DNA of 35,061 nt, from assembly GCA_902559415.1 (NCBI GenBank), contig CACEHW010000008.1:1-35061 (forward strand), in the 5' to 3' direction. The translations under genes and the position numbers were made by a program. The stretch comes from an uncultured Fidelibacterota bacterium (lineage in GTDB: Bacteria; Fidelibacterota; Marinisomatia; Marinisomatales; UBA1611). The notes beneath the pieces are model-generated. The model was not told the DNA's origin, did not search any database, and saw only the letters and a program-made list of their open reading frames with translations. Numbering within the stretch: position 1 is the first letter of the stretch; each line of letters starts with the position of its first letter. This document shows positions 27,101 to 31,800 of this stretch, in pieces.

Positions 27101-28000
27101 TGCTTTAAACCAAAAATCTACAGAAAAAGATTTTCCATCTAAATCTATTTTCTCATCACTCCCTAAGTTGACATGAGACCCATTTCCATCAAAGCTAAGA
27201 GAATACTCACCATTATCTGGGTAACCAAAACAGCTACCATCATCAGATGTTGCTTCAGAGTTATAGTTGTCAGCATAAGTATCGGTACAACCAAATACTG
27301 GAGGAGTAGGCACATCATCACTCCAGGTAGCACCATTAATTGAACCATTATTACCATTACCGCTTAGATCAGTTAAGGTAGATCCTCCGCCATCATTAAA
27401 ATTCCAATGTGCAATTAGATTACCAGATAAACTATAATCTGATTCACTGTATATGGACAGATCATCAATGATACCTTGAAATGATCTACCATCCATAGCT
27501 GAAAAGTCACCAATTACAAGATTTTCATCATTAGTTAAACTTGTTATAGAGAAATTAGTATTTGTACCAATTGTTGCATCAACACCAAAATCATTAACTA
27601 ATTGATCATCGAGGTAAAGTCGAAAATGGTCTTGGTTCTTGAAAGTTGTGATAATTGTATGAAATTGATCATCATTTTCAATGGGAGTCGTTAAAGTAAT
27701 AGCACCACCCCCAGGGTTTACTTCAACGTAGAGTAAGCCATTAGCAACCCTTATCTCATATCCAGGACCTGCAGAATAAAATCTCTTTGACAATATATAT
27801 CCCTGATCTCCAATTTCAGAAAATTTCACCGATGCAAAAATTGTAAATTCTTCAGAAATCTGATCTAAACTTTGATTGTCTCCGATAAGCACGTAATCAT
27901 CCACACCATCAAAGCTAAGAGAATGATTAGTCTGGGCAATAATAGATGTACTAATGCCAAAGATAAAAATAAAAAAATATTTAAGTAATGATCTTTTCAT
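12155..28000 (-). CDS. Giant T9SS-secreted multidomain LamG/beta-helix surface protein (5281 aa)
   Basis: Start chosen at ATG 28000, where a signal peptide begins (MKRSLLKYFFIFIFGISTS, to about 23); an in-frame TTG at 28072 would add 24 residues that spoil it. Approximate order: five LamG modules 24-1190; NQDRITDN modules 1-5 at 1193-1876; modules 6-8 at 1914-2305; three LamG 2333-3015; starch-binding-like module 3023-3150 with GIYLAGG; LamG 3153-3370; beta-helix 3378-3735; LamG 3740-3955; second beta-helix 3967-4430; carboxypeptidase-regulatory-like modules 4440-4970; Fn3-like region 4973-5187; T9SS sorting domain 5188-5281 (QNYPNPFNPSTQI, ending KKMILLK). Seven Cys-x18-Cys linkers. LamG modules usually bind glycans or proteins, so a surface adhesin is the likeliest role; no catalytic motif was seen. 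Residues 1193-1516 and 1914-2237 are encoded by a perfect 972-bp repeat. It is the first gene of the apparent operon. Confidence 0.93.
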   Translation of the reverse strand: MKRSLLKYFFIFIFGISTSIIAQTNHSLSFDGVDDYVLIGDNQSLDQISEEFTIFASVKFSEIGDQGYILSKRFYSAGPGYEIRVANGLLYVEVNPGGGAITLTTPIENDDQFHTIITTFKNQDHFRLYLDDQLVNDFGVDATIGTNTNFSITSLTNDENLVIGDFSAMDGRSFQGIIDDLSIYSESDYSLSGNLIAHWNFNDGGGSTLTDLSGNGNNGSINGATWSDDVPTPPVFGCTDTYADNYNSEATSDDGSCFGYPDNGEYSLSFDGNGSHVNLGSDEKIDLDGKSFSVDFWFKADDTNDEQIIFTKWNEHNVGESVGFLIRNNSTVGFAFVYDDLDVAVNIIPGDWYYVCGTFDADTRQRKLYINGELLGSDIASTVLINSDNGDWLVGKRGYPSQPLNFAGNVDNIGIFNSVLNQQEITQRHSGYFNDEYDKLISYWTFNSGDGSILYDHSGSLNHGDINGASWDNDVHEFPEPPVFGCTDTYADNYNSEATSDDGSCSGYPNNGNHSLDFNGSGDHVNLGTSPSTEINGDITLAAWVRIDDFDNVLQGVVSKANDESRKGYGIEKTSTLNSLSFWTGDGNNWCEVVSPTLSTDTWYFVAATNDGSTSRIYINGELTNTSNCGAPAGPIADLRIGVHSVLSNNERFWDGLIDGVSIWSAVLSDNDIYNLYDNPEATINEEDLAAYWSFNSGDGSLLYDRTGNSNHGTISGATWSEDVYVPPTPPVPGGNNSLSFDGIDDYVELGPSELIAGSSYTIELKLKKLTGQSSSIISSGPRLHGNMEAQLYRPGADAPYNDNKIGLSHWIGGEPISEKELENDTWYHLSFTYDFSSSLGQVFIDGQFEGENTLLFNFGNGGSYQPANFLLGKNMEGGSLFNGNLTEVRIWNIIRTQNELEQYIDTQLNGNEEGLVGYWNFSEGEGNTLTDLSGNGNDGTIYGATWSGDAPVLGCIDPYAENYNPEANTNDGSCSGYPDNGNYSLEFNGNNNVKVPTNNNLPFSNSSRTMTATFKVNDLSEQGIIAYGLPGDFLSFGITIHQGKFCASGWSSDLLTDISPEIDRWYNVVYTYNENGTRKLYIDGNLLAQDNTTLNTGWNNYIIIGDWTSETMPLKGNIFDISIWNTVLDNDEINYYLTNPSFPVDDENLVGYWKLSSGEGDIIFDHSGNVNHGSINGATWSEDVYNTLDISVTFTKEDNADPGLAENQDRILDNIWITRGNNKPLYNAALEGSYNEQNRDHSISPAGTEWASGPTANHSSVLDYKGFKSALGNGLQNLPGQTHSMHIIGTDYYFDVEFHSWTSNQNGGGFSYTRTLVEGPELPEGYFRKPDFADPNLAENQDRITDDIWIARSNSSSNHESLFNIAYESGYNNSGHNGGPSPEGTEWASGPTQDHSSTENYKPFLVTVGGEWNLRDIPGRTYSMHIIGTDLYYDIQFHSYTFDQNGGGFAYVRTPATGPDTPDGYFRKHNYANPNLSFNQDRITDDVWLTRSNERGLYNKYSESGFNENNSPSGTVWSMGLTGYQRNTDSYSSFHEATGESNHGDNLQALVGQMMSMHITGTDIFYDIEFHQWTNNYDGGGFAYTRSLAELDTISHSLDAVYFIKDDFADPAVDNNQDWVTDNIRITRGDSESLYNAAVESGYTGGVSPVSTLWAFGSTNSQISSDSYSDFMSSLQTELRFIPGRIMSMRVEGTDDFYDVLFHSWTNDSEYEWDGQNGGGFSYTRTPANISTGCTNYYADNYDENASIDDGSCVYYEETVVFLKEDFGDQSLVESQDRISENVWLTRAGNGGLFNFISESEYDQDSSPLGTKWVRGKTSNQTVYNYEPLYSASGENFNSIIGDTFSLHLETLDIYFDVIFTSWTGGNNGGGFSYVRIPSEKPPITGCMDIYADNYDETVEFDDGSCIYFQETVTFTKEDNADPGLAENQDRILDNIWITRGNNKPLYNAALEGSYNEQNRDHSISPAGTEWASGPTANHSSVLDYKGFKSALGNGLQNLPGQTHSMHIIGTDYYFDVEFHSWTSNQNGGGFSYTRTLVEGPELPEGYFRKPDFADPNLAENQDRITDDIWIARSNSSSNHESLFNIAYESGYNNSGHNGGPSPEGTEWASGPTQDHSSTENYKPFLVTVGGEWNLRDIPGRTYSMHIIGTDLYYDIQFHSYTFDQNGGGFAYVRTPATGPDTPDGYFRKHNYANPNLSFNQDRITDDVWLTRSNERGLYNKYSESGFNENNSPSGTKWYLGATNSNNDLSNYTNLKDAAGGALRDLPGQTMSMYVESTEKFYNITFHSWQCCRDGGGFSYTRVEAYGCTDQYAFNYDPDASIDDGSCNGYPDNGDYNLVFDGVDDFVEIDNNSIFTNSGDLTNNFTINLSFKKYNNPQDFEGVNLFSAGDGTVNGKRLSVYINNDNTIIVPLEGNDWITNHVISENTWTDLSLTYLNGIMKLYINGFIVDETNEYTVSIDTSSPLRIGSNTMSRGDEFFHGHIDNVVIWNRYLSESEIEYFTFGVDSLLNFDGIVASYSFNSGSGDRVYDRSGGQSHGDINGSIWNLPATPGENNSLSFNGASDYVRIPSSATIDQINSGLTLSAWIKPDRYSDGAHTRIFNRTEGSGGGVDRWLFTWSPSADNYTVNFGGGSSFSEVKGNTPIELNKWTNVVTTFESGLVKIYVDGELDSEGDVNFNDISFVQNADITIGSANGNSYFPGKIDNVSIWDRPLTDVEILDQLSSEFSGLEEGLVGYWNFNEGQGQTLADLSSNGNNGINEGASWSGDSAPLEPPLYGCTDSFAQNYNPDANVNDGSCEGYPNNQNHSLFFDGQDDYVSISGDMVNQLSSSMTINAWVFPNDITSARYYEIIRQEQDFGRILLSFQDFGSILSFGVDGSPYYELDVDINPEDYENQWVFISATVENNNLKLYRNGDIIGEAQINESPNFSNQYPFAIGATINLNGVNDEYFDGFIDELSIWPVALNEDGIKGIMYEDTLFSDAVAHFKFNTGDGEILYDHSGNANHGDINGAVWDDGLVTPSASVTFKVDMRYYEGMEFSNGDVYEGDLSEGIYLAGGNVGGLADSDDDQTGFQMTDADGDMIYEVTVDLERDTFYWYKFRIGLTDGNWQGLWEGISSDCGYGEYFDRSFTTSNSNNQFVGPFCFNSCESCDVPNMSLSFDGVDDFVQTEIQNDQIIENNEITVSSWIYLDDNSENFGRYILSNYPTSLSFGVVGTESDALHNHLNIAIVPEGGNLTHYQLDAFPLSLNQWTHVAVTINTNNIKWYFNGEHVETEDLNISNLSQESTLTDLVIGRGGSFSGGQYWSGNLDNIGIWSRALSYNEIEELFYGRSNHYEDLVSFWDFNDGEGTSLIDFSGNGNHGIIYGAAWSNDVPMPPYSGPEWYVSDSGSDSNNGSQDYPFASIQYAINIANENDSVFVAPGTYFENLNFNGKIVRVISTDGPESTIIDGSQNGSVVTFNSGESLNTFISGFSIVNGNSDFGGGVACFESSPTIENCIIRNNSAGGGGGISCKNNSSPVIISSLIENNEATLNDIGGGGGGINCDINSSPNVTNVIIKSNTAEWGGGGINISDNSSPVISNVSIIENAASDIDGYGGGIAVEENSNPELMNVLIARNTAYYGGACNFYINANVVLSNVTIADNSAQSYGGIASYNSNPNLINCILWGNSGQSVFASPELNNVTYSNVEGGYNGEGNFDENPEFCNPAIGNYELSSISSSLFNGQDNSYVGFSQDPGCNEPYSNYSLSFNGNSDYVVLSSSDNLEFANNEITFTAWVKIPSNHIGNEYSTIIGGRSGFGFTLWAGGNFDNGAIRLNICCENPSEVSGNFDLRDDQWHFISVVYDGSRYKVYIDGNLDVMSDEFSTDLTAYDGNGDIKIGIVNHENADEFFHGQLDELGFWNKALSEEEIYEISNRALSGIEDGLVALYNFNEGSENSLIDITNNGNDGIINGATWLSGAPIEAPAPIPGLVNVPEEFSTIQEAVDFAIPGDTILVQPGTYFENIYINKYVFLHSLAANGDTSFIEQTIIDAGGSGKPVFIDHESHGGEINGFTIQNGFEPLDSENWPNNDGGGMLVLCSDYTAKNLIVKNNQARWGGGISIHAPGSHLENITSEYNQSEDGGGIFYINAGHGIAKDILVQNNMSQWLGAGIYFYNGSNIDVSNLISRNNTCAYGPGLTAYNFCHVNVTNALITDNFATISGGGVSSWDFSTVTISNATITNNSSENDNAGLTNGWDAPIYMTNSILWDQTVDMVDNDNSITISNSIVGGGYEGQSILDSDPLFSEMTYYLSDQSLGIGFGEDLNSGLSNNVRLRLLDKENNGFAQDVIVKIGEDSTYNIIAEFGGEDWQSEINYEVNNLENGTYVLWFENVNDNDFQNTNWELVSDQNKILRRGGVKYSTSFNIGPAAVIDYDLNNNPRPAPNGSNPDIGAYENSLGAPILTPDIILSGYVKSSEDDSPLAGASVIIVEENNIYNTEVTSDESGYFSADIVSNLNYYVSTTMSNYQENIQYLSMADVDLSQDIYLDLDDSIEDAMVEGTVTDWYTNVPLANASVLLAYTDEEMVTIESTTDENGYFLVQVPGEEDYDLFVYSDGYWVEHDAFYLSSGEHQVLSVGIAEMLAASRLYGTIRDFDTDELIPYAEVQLNCDQASDWDHTGEIGTYRVFSYYPDDCDDGVLIVSADGYETSVQSVGSIEFEAGSSYDLDIALVQGNDPDPGMLSGTVYSNIDGNVIEATFDAFSINTGQVYNAQTESGSFSMSLPESQYTISVNAEGHQEKFIEVYIYSGVVIDTTIYLDEEYSNTFYGIVMNEEETPIEGAIVAAHFISDEGDSEISTLSDNNGSYQLTVPDGNFNLSVSITGYQMSWVNDVSIEGGDSEVNFTLNAIESFDGAVMGSVYFFGNLSGSATISVFNDNYFAETVTADNGTFYINLLNGTYSIFATSNGYASIAIPDAFSIEDDITTYDIHFSQPGFVEPPIISSLTDVPNDQGRKLDMAWLSGNAEDQVAFTQYSIWRKISNLPTGAPELWHYIATENFSEGSELYYKVVPTLVDANQDTVHYSTFMVTAHTDDPYVFFDSPPYSGYSLDNLSPEIPTDLAVSNEAIDSEMYQVDLSWSAPVDEDFAYHNVYRADVNSEEPAFIFQTIESSFVDVVSEWGNFEYWITAVDHNGNESDPSEVAGVELSVEQEIIPEEFALNQNYPNPFNPSTQIRYALAENSKVIITIYNMLGSKVRTLVNETQDAGFRNVLWNATNDNGSSVSAGMYIYTIQAGTFYQAKKMILLK
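13839..14410 (-). repeat. 572-bp block identical to 2850-3421 (copy in the 5281-aa gene)
   Basis: Partner of the block in the 3504-aa gene. It encodes residues 4531-4721. Flanking sequence on both sides has diverged so far that only protein-level similarity remains, so the identity is confined to this island. Confidence 0.93.
21290..22261 (-). repeat. 972-bp perfect direct repeat, copy B (C-terminal copy)
   Basis: Compared line by line with 23453-24424 (offset 2163 bp) with no mismatch found. It encodes residues 1914-2237 of the 5281-aa protein: two complete NQDRITDN modules and the first half of a third. One boundary (22261) falls exactly on the V-T-F-T-K-E-D module start; the other (21290) falls inside a module just after S-P-S-G-T. 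Confidence 0.95.
23453..24424 (-). repeat. 972-bp perfect direct repeat, copy A (N-terminal copy)
   Basis: Partner of 21290-22261, encoding residues 1193-1516. The two copies are separated by 1191 bp holding the rest of module 3, modules 4 and 5 and two Cys linkers. The 2163-bp period equals 721 codons, so gain or loss of one period keeps the frame. Confidence 0.95.
26487..26560 (-). repeat. 74-bp linker repeat, copy 1 (near-identical to 27231-27304)
   Basis: It differs from 27231-27304 at two positions that I can see (offset 744 bp, 248 codons). It encodes the FGCTDTYADNY linker between LamG modules, so a LamG-plus-linker unit was probably duplicated here, after which the LamG parts diverged. 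Confidence 0.8.
27231..27304 (-). repeat. 74-bp linker repeat, copy 2
   Basis: Partner of 26487-26560, encoding the same FGCTDTYADNY Cys linker after the first LamG module. Confidence 0.8.
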
Positions 28001-28058
28001 ATTTAATGTTATATGGAAGGTAATAATCGCCTTACCATACAAAAATTTTCTTATACAC

Positions 28059-28084
28059 ATTATATATAACAAAATTTATGCCAA
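28059..28084 (-). promoter_or_regulatory. Candidate promoter of the 5281-aa gene and its operon
   Basis: On the minus strand a perfect TATAAT (28064-28059) lies about 58 nt upstream of the ATG at 28000. A TTGGCA (28084-28079) precedes it, but the 14-nt spacer is short, so only the -10 element is persuasive. If real, transcription starts near 28052, which would exclude the upstream TTG start at 28072. AT-rich DNA makes chance matches common. Confidence 0.3.
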
Positions 28085-28212
28085 TATTTAAGAAAAACGT
28101 ATATTTTTAACCCCACTGAGTAAAAAAAAATTTCCATCGAAAATATGGAAGATCTACAGTGTAACAAAATATTACGTTATGTAATTATTTGAAGAAACTG
28201 TACAATAAAAAG
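28085..28212. other. Intergenic region between sodN terminator and giant-gene promoter
   Basis: No coding frame is seen. It holds a poly-A run (28122-28130) and an inverted repeat TTCCAT at 28132-28137 with ATGGAA at 28145-28150 (7-nt loop), a possible operator. A second short symmetric patch, GTAA...TTAC, lies near 28160-28175. No known regulator site is recognised. Confidence 0.35.
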
Positions 28213-28252
28213 AAAATAATAGAAAAGCCCCAATAATTACATATTGAGGCTT
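28213..28252 (-). terminator. Rho-independent terminator after the Ni superoxide dismutase gene
   Basis: On the minus strand AAGCCTCAATA pairs with TATTGGGGCTT (28252-28242 with 28235-28225): 11 pairs with one U-G wobble and a 6-nt loop, followed by TTCTATTATTTTC. It lies 23 nt past the stop codon at 28276 and separates this gene from the giant-protein operon. Confidence 0.85.
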
Positions 28253-28275
28253 AAATAGTAAAAATATTTAAAGGG

Positions 28276-28773
28276 CTATTTATCTTGTTTAAGCTTTTTT
28301 AGATGGTCAATTCCGTGCTGGTCAAGGTATAGATTTGTGAACTTATCCAGAAGCTCATAAGCATCACTACAATTACGCTGATCAACTGTCTGCTTGCATT
28401 TCATCATCTTTACAATAAGCTGTTGAAGAGTCAGAGTCTGATCGACATACTTTTGTCTGTCTTTATCACCTTTTTCTTTTGCCTTAACACGCTGAGCTAA
28501 AAAGTAGTTTAGAATTGTCTCCTGTACGTTTTGAGCGTGAGCTTCTTTGGTAGTAACCCACCTAGATATTTGATTTAAAGACTGAGCATCAGATTTCCCA
28601 GCAAGTTCGTTGATCTTGTTCATTGCCTTGCGGATTGTTGTTATATCTTCTTCAATTTGAACGATTCGTGCAGCATCACCATAAATACCACATGGTACCT
28701 GGCAATGCCCGTATACCTTTGTCGATAAAACAAAAAGAATCGATATAAAAAATATTTTTAAAACTTTAATCAT
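28276..28773 (-). CDS. sodN: Nickel superoxide dismutase with N-terminal export signal
   Basis: It converts superoxide to hydrogen peroxide and oxygen at a nickel centre. The hook motif HCQVPCGIY starts at residue 23. In known enzymes the nickel ligands are the free amino group and side chain of His1, Cys2 (thiolate and backbone amide) and Cys6; all are present (H23, C24, C28), with Pro27, Gly29 and Tyr31 also conserved. Residues 1-22 form a Sec-type signal peptide (Lys3/Lys6, core FFISILFVL, cleavage V-Y-G/H), so signal peptidase would expose the required His. The mature part, about 143 residues, is predicted helical and longer than the roughly 117 residues of the Streptomyces enzyme. It has an unusual extra Cys pair, C126 and C135. 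ATG 28773 has AAGGA with proper spacing (AAAAGGAATATCT before ATG). Terminators on both sides make it monocistronic. No SodX-type maturation protease or nickel transporter is in the window. Confidence 0.93.
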   Translation of the reverse strand: MIKVLKIFFISILFVLSTKVYGHCQVPCGIYGDAARIVQIEEDITTIRKAMNKINELAGKSDAQSLNQISRWVTTKEAHAQNVQETILNYFLAQRVKAKEKGDKDRQKYVDQTLTLQQLIVKMMKCKQTVDQRNCSDAYELLDKFTNLYLDQHGIDHLKKLKQDK

Positions 28774-28800
28774 AGATATTCCTTTTAATTAATGATAATT

Positions 28801-28839
28801 AAATTAAATAAAAAAGGGGCTTTAAATAAAACCCCTTTT
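28801..28839 (-). terminator. Rho-independent terminator after the partial giant gene
   Basis: AAAAGGGG (28812-28819) and CCCCTTTT (28832-28839) form an 8-bp stem with a 12-nt AT-rich loop. On the minus strand it is followed by a T-rich tract (TTTATTTAATTT). It begins 26 nt after the stop codon at 28865. The stem is also symmetric on the plus strand, but no plus-strand gene is present. Confidence 0.88.
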
Positions 28840-28864
28840 CTATTTCAACTAAACGTAGTTTGAA

Positions 28865-31800
28865 TTACTTCATCAAGACCATCTTACGATTCTGAATGAA
28901 ATCTCCCGCCTGAATCGAGTAGATATACATACCCGCACTGACAGGTCTTCCGATTTCATTAGTCGCATTCCACATTACAGTTCTATATCCAGCGCTTTGG
29001 ACCTCATTCACCAAGGTGCGAACTTTACGACCTGTTATATCATAGATAGATATCACAACTCGCGTTTCACTTGGAAGAGCGTATTGTATCTGCGTAGATG
29101 GATTAAATGGGTTTGGATAGTTTTGCTTCAGCGCAAATTCCGTAGGCATACCCACCTCATCTTCAGATGAAAGTACCGCAGAAACAATGCCTGAAGATTC
29201 AGACTCTAATCCAGAAAGATCTACAGCTGTAATCCAATACTCATATGCCCCAATGTCTTCCATTGCCTGATCTACATAAAAAGAATCAGTCGTTGTAAAT
29301 ACCATTGCTGGTTCATTGGTCAGGATATCCTGCCTATAGACATTGAAGTAGCTAAAGTCTTCATCAACCGGACCGGACCAACTCAAGGACACTGAACCTG
29401 GGCCTGTTGAGAATGACAAGCTCATTGGAGCCCCTGGATGTAGGTTATCGATAGAATAACCACTCATTGGCTCTGAATCAAGCCAGAAAGACACCTCATC
29501 TGTATGCGCAGTAACCATAAAGGTGCTCATGTGTATACCGTGCGCTGAAGAATCACCAAGGGTTGGTACTACCGCAGCATAAGGATCCATTCCATGCCAA
29601 GGAACTGTCTCGATGTAATCCCACAGATCAATTGGTGAGTTAACCACTTTCCTCCAAATGGAGTACTGAGTGAAATAACCCCAATCGCCAGGCATACCAG
29701 CGTCCCATACTGTACGCATCTGCCTACCTTGATCATTTGGAACATCGTGCAGATTTACTATGTGTGGAGGACCTGCATACCCATATTCAAAAAGTTCTAC
29801 ATCAAAATTGACTGTATTACCTGCAATCTCAAACGCTTCTGACATATAAAAAGAAGTATAACCATCTGCATCTACATATATATCATAAACACCATCCACT
29901 AGATCAACAGAGTAAAAGCCATTTTCATCTGCGTTAACATGAGCGTCGTAAACATCACTATAGACGTTTACATGTGACCACATAGGCATATATTCCCCAA
30001 CAAATGAGATAACCCCCTGAACTGAACCAGTCATAACAGAAGGAGTCAGAGTGAAGTCTATTGTTACATCAGCATTCAGATCTACACCATAGACCCGCTC
30101 ATTAAGAAACCCTTCAGAATAAACAGCCATATTATAAAGCCCGCTTGGAACGACCATTGAATAATAACCTTCATAATCAGTAAAGGTGTGTTCCACCCAA
30201 CCTTCATAATAATTATCATCATAGCTATTGATTTCTACATGTGCATCATAGACAGGGTTACCCATATCATCATAGACATATCCTGATATTGTGAAGTACT
30301 CTTCTACAGGATAATACTCTACATTATAATAAAATACCGAGCCGGTATAAACCTCATCCTCAGCGTAAAAACCGTAATTCGTAAGCCCAGGAATCGGATC
30401 CTGTACAGAAATATAGTAACTTACTCCTTCATTACTTGCAGGTACATCAATTCCAAAATAACCACCTTCATCTGTATATAATGTAAACAGATCATCACTG
30501 TTATATATTGTAACCTCTACACCCGATAGATAAGTAGTATCACCATACATATTATTGGAGTAATCTACCGTAAAAGTATGCCCCTCTATTCGTGCTGTTT
30601 CCGATGGACCCTCAATATTATAATTATATACATAAGCATCAAGCTCATCATCAAAAACAGTGGCATTCAGCATGAAAGTCTCAGAACTATATTGGCCATT
30701 AAATAAAGACCAAACACTTAGCTCTACACCATTCAAAGCCCAGAATCGATAATAACCATTTTGATCTACTTGCCCTCTATTCCAAATATTAAGACCATCG
30801 CTTAAAATCATTTGGCCCCAAACAAAAGTACCAGTAGCAGGATTACCCATATCATCAACAGCATATCCCTGAACTATTGTATTAAGCTCAATTACCGATA
30901 TATCTGATACGAAAGTAAGATCATCACCTACATAAAATTCAGTAAGTATGTCATAGCCTCCACCTTCCCACTCTGCTCTTTGAATCAGAGGAACTAATCT
31001 TCCTTGGTAGCTAATATCCTCTGGTTCACTGCTTACAAGTAATCGAACAGAATCTCCAGCAGCTATATCCATCGAACCTATATCATAGGTACCATCTGCT
31101 CTTGTAACACCAAGTGCAGCATCAACAAAGTAGTGGAATCCATAATCGTCTGTCATTATCTCTGACATTTGAACAAACATACCATGAACAGGCTCATTTT
31201 CTTCCCCGCTTAATGTTGCAGTACCAGAAAAACGAATAGTAGAAGAATTAAATGGACTTACCTGTACTTCTTCATGGACTGTACCATCGGTGTTCATTGC
31301 CGCAAAAATAAATGTAGCACCCTGAGTATCCAAAAATTCTAGATCATGGATATGCGCTGCGTATTTCCCGGTCTCATCATTTAGATCATCAGGCCCGTTA
31401 TCAAAGATCAACATCACTGACCCAGGTCCATCAGCATTAAACTCATCATTGAGTACGTTTATGTCATTTTCATCTAAAACGCCATTGAAGTTTGAATCCC
31501 AGAAAACTCCGACCGAACCTATATACTGATCTATATCATCTGTAGAAGTCTCAAACTCAGCGGTGAGTACTAAACCAGGTCCATCAATATTATATTCATT
31601 TGAAAGAGGAGTACCGCCAGTTTCATAAGATTCAATATCATATATATCGATACTAGTAAAATTCGTGAAATCAAGCTGTTCAGGACCTTCAACTGAGACC
31701 CTAGAATAACCAAATCCACCACCGTTAGATTGCCCAGGTGTCCATGATGTAAATGTAACATCAAAATAGAGATCTTCTTCTATCAAATGCAGAGATAAAG

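Noticed and set aside
28787-28800. Possible Fur/Nur-type operator upstream of sodN (AATTA-ATGA-TAATT)
   Set aside because: Arms of only five A/T bases in AT-rich DNA are expected by chance, and it does not match the known Nur box.
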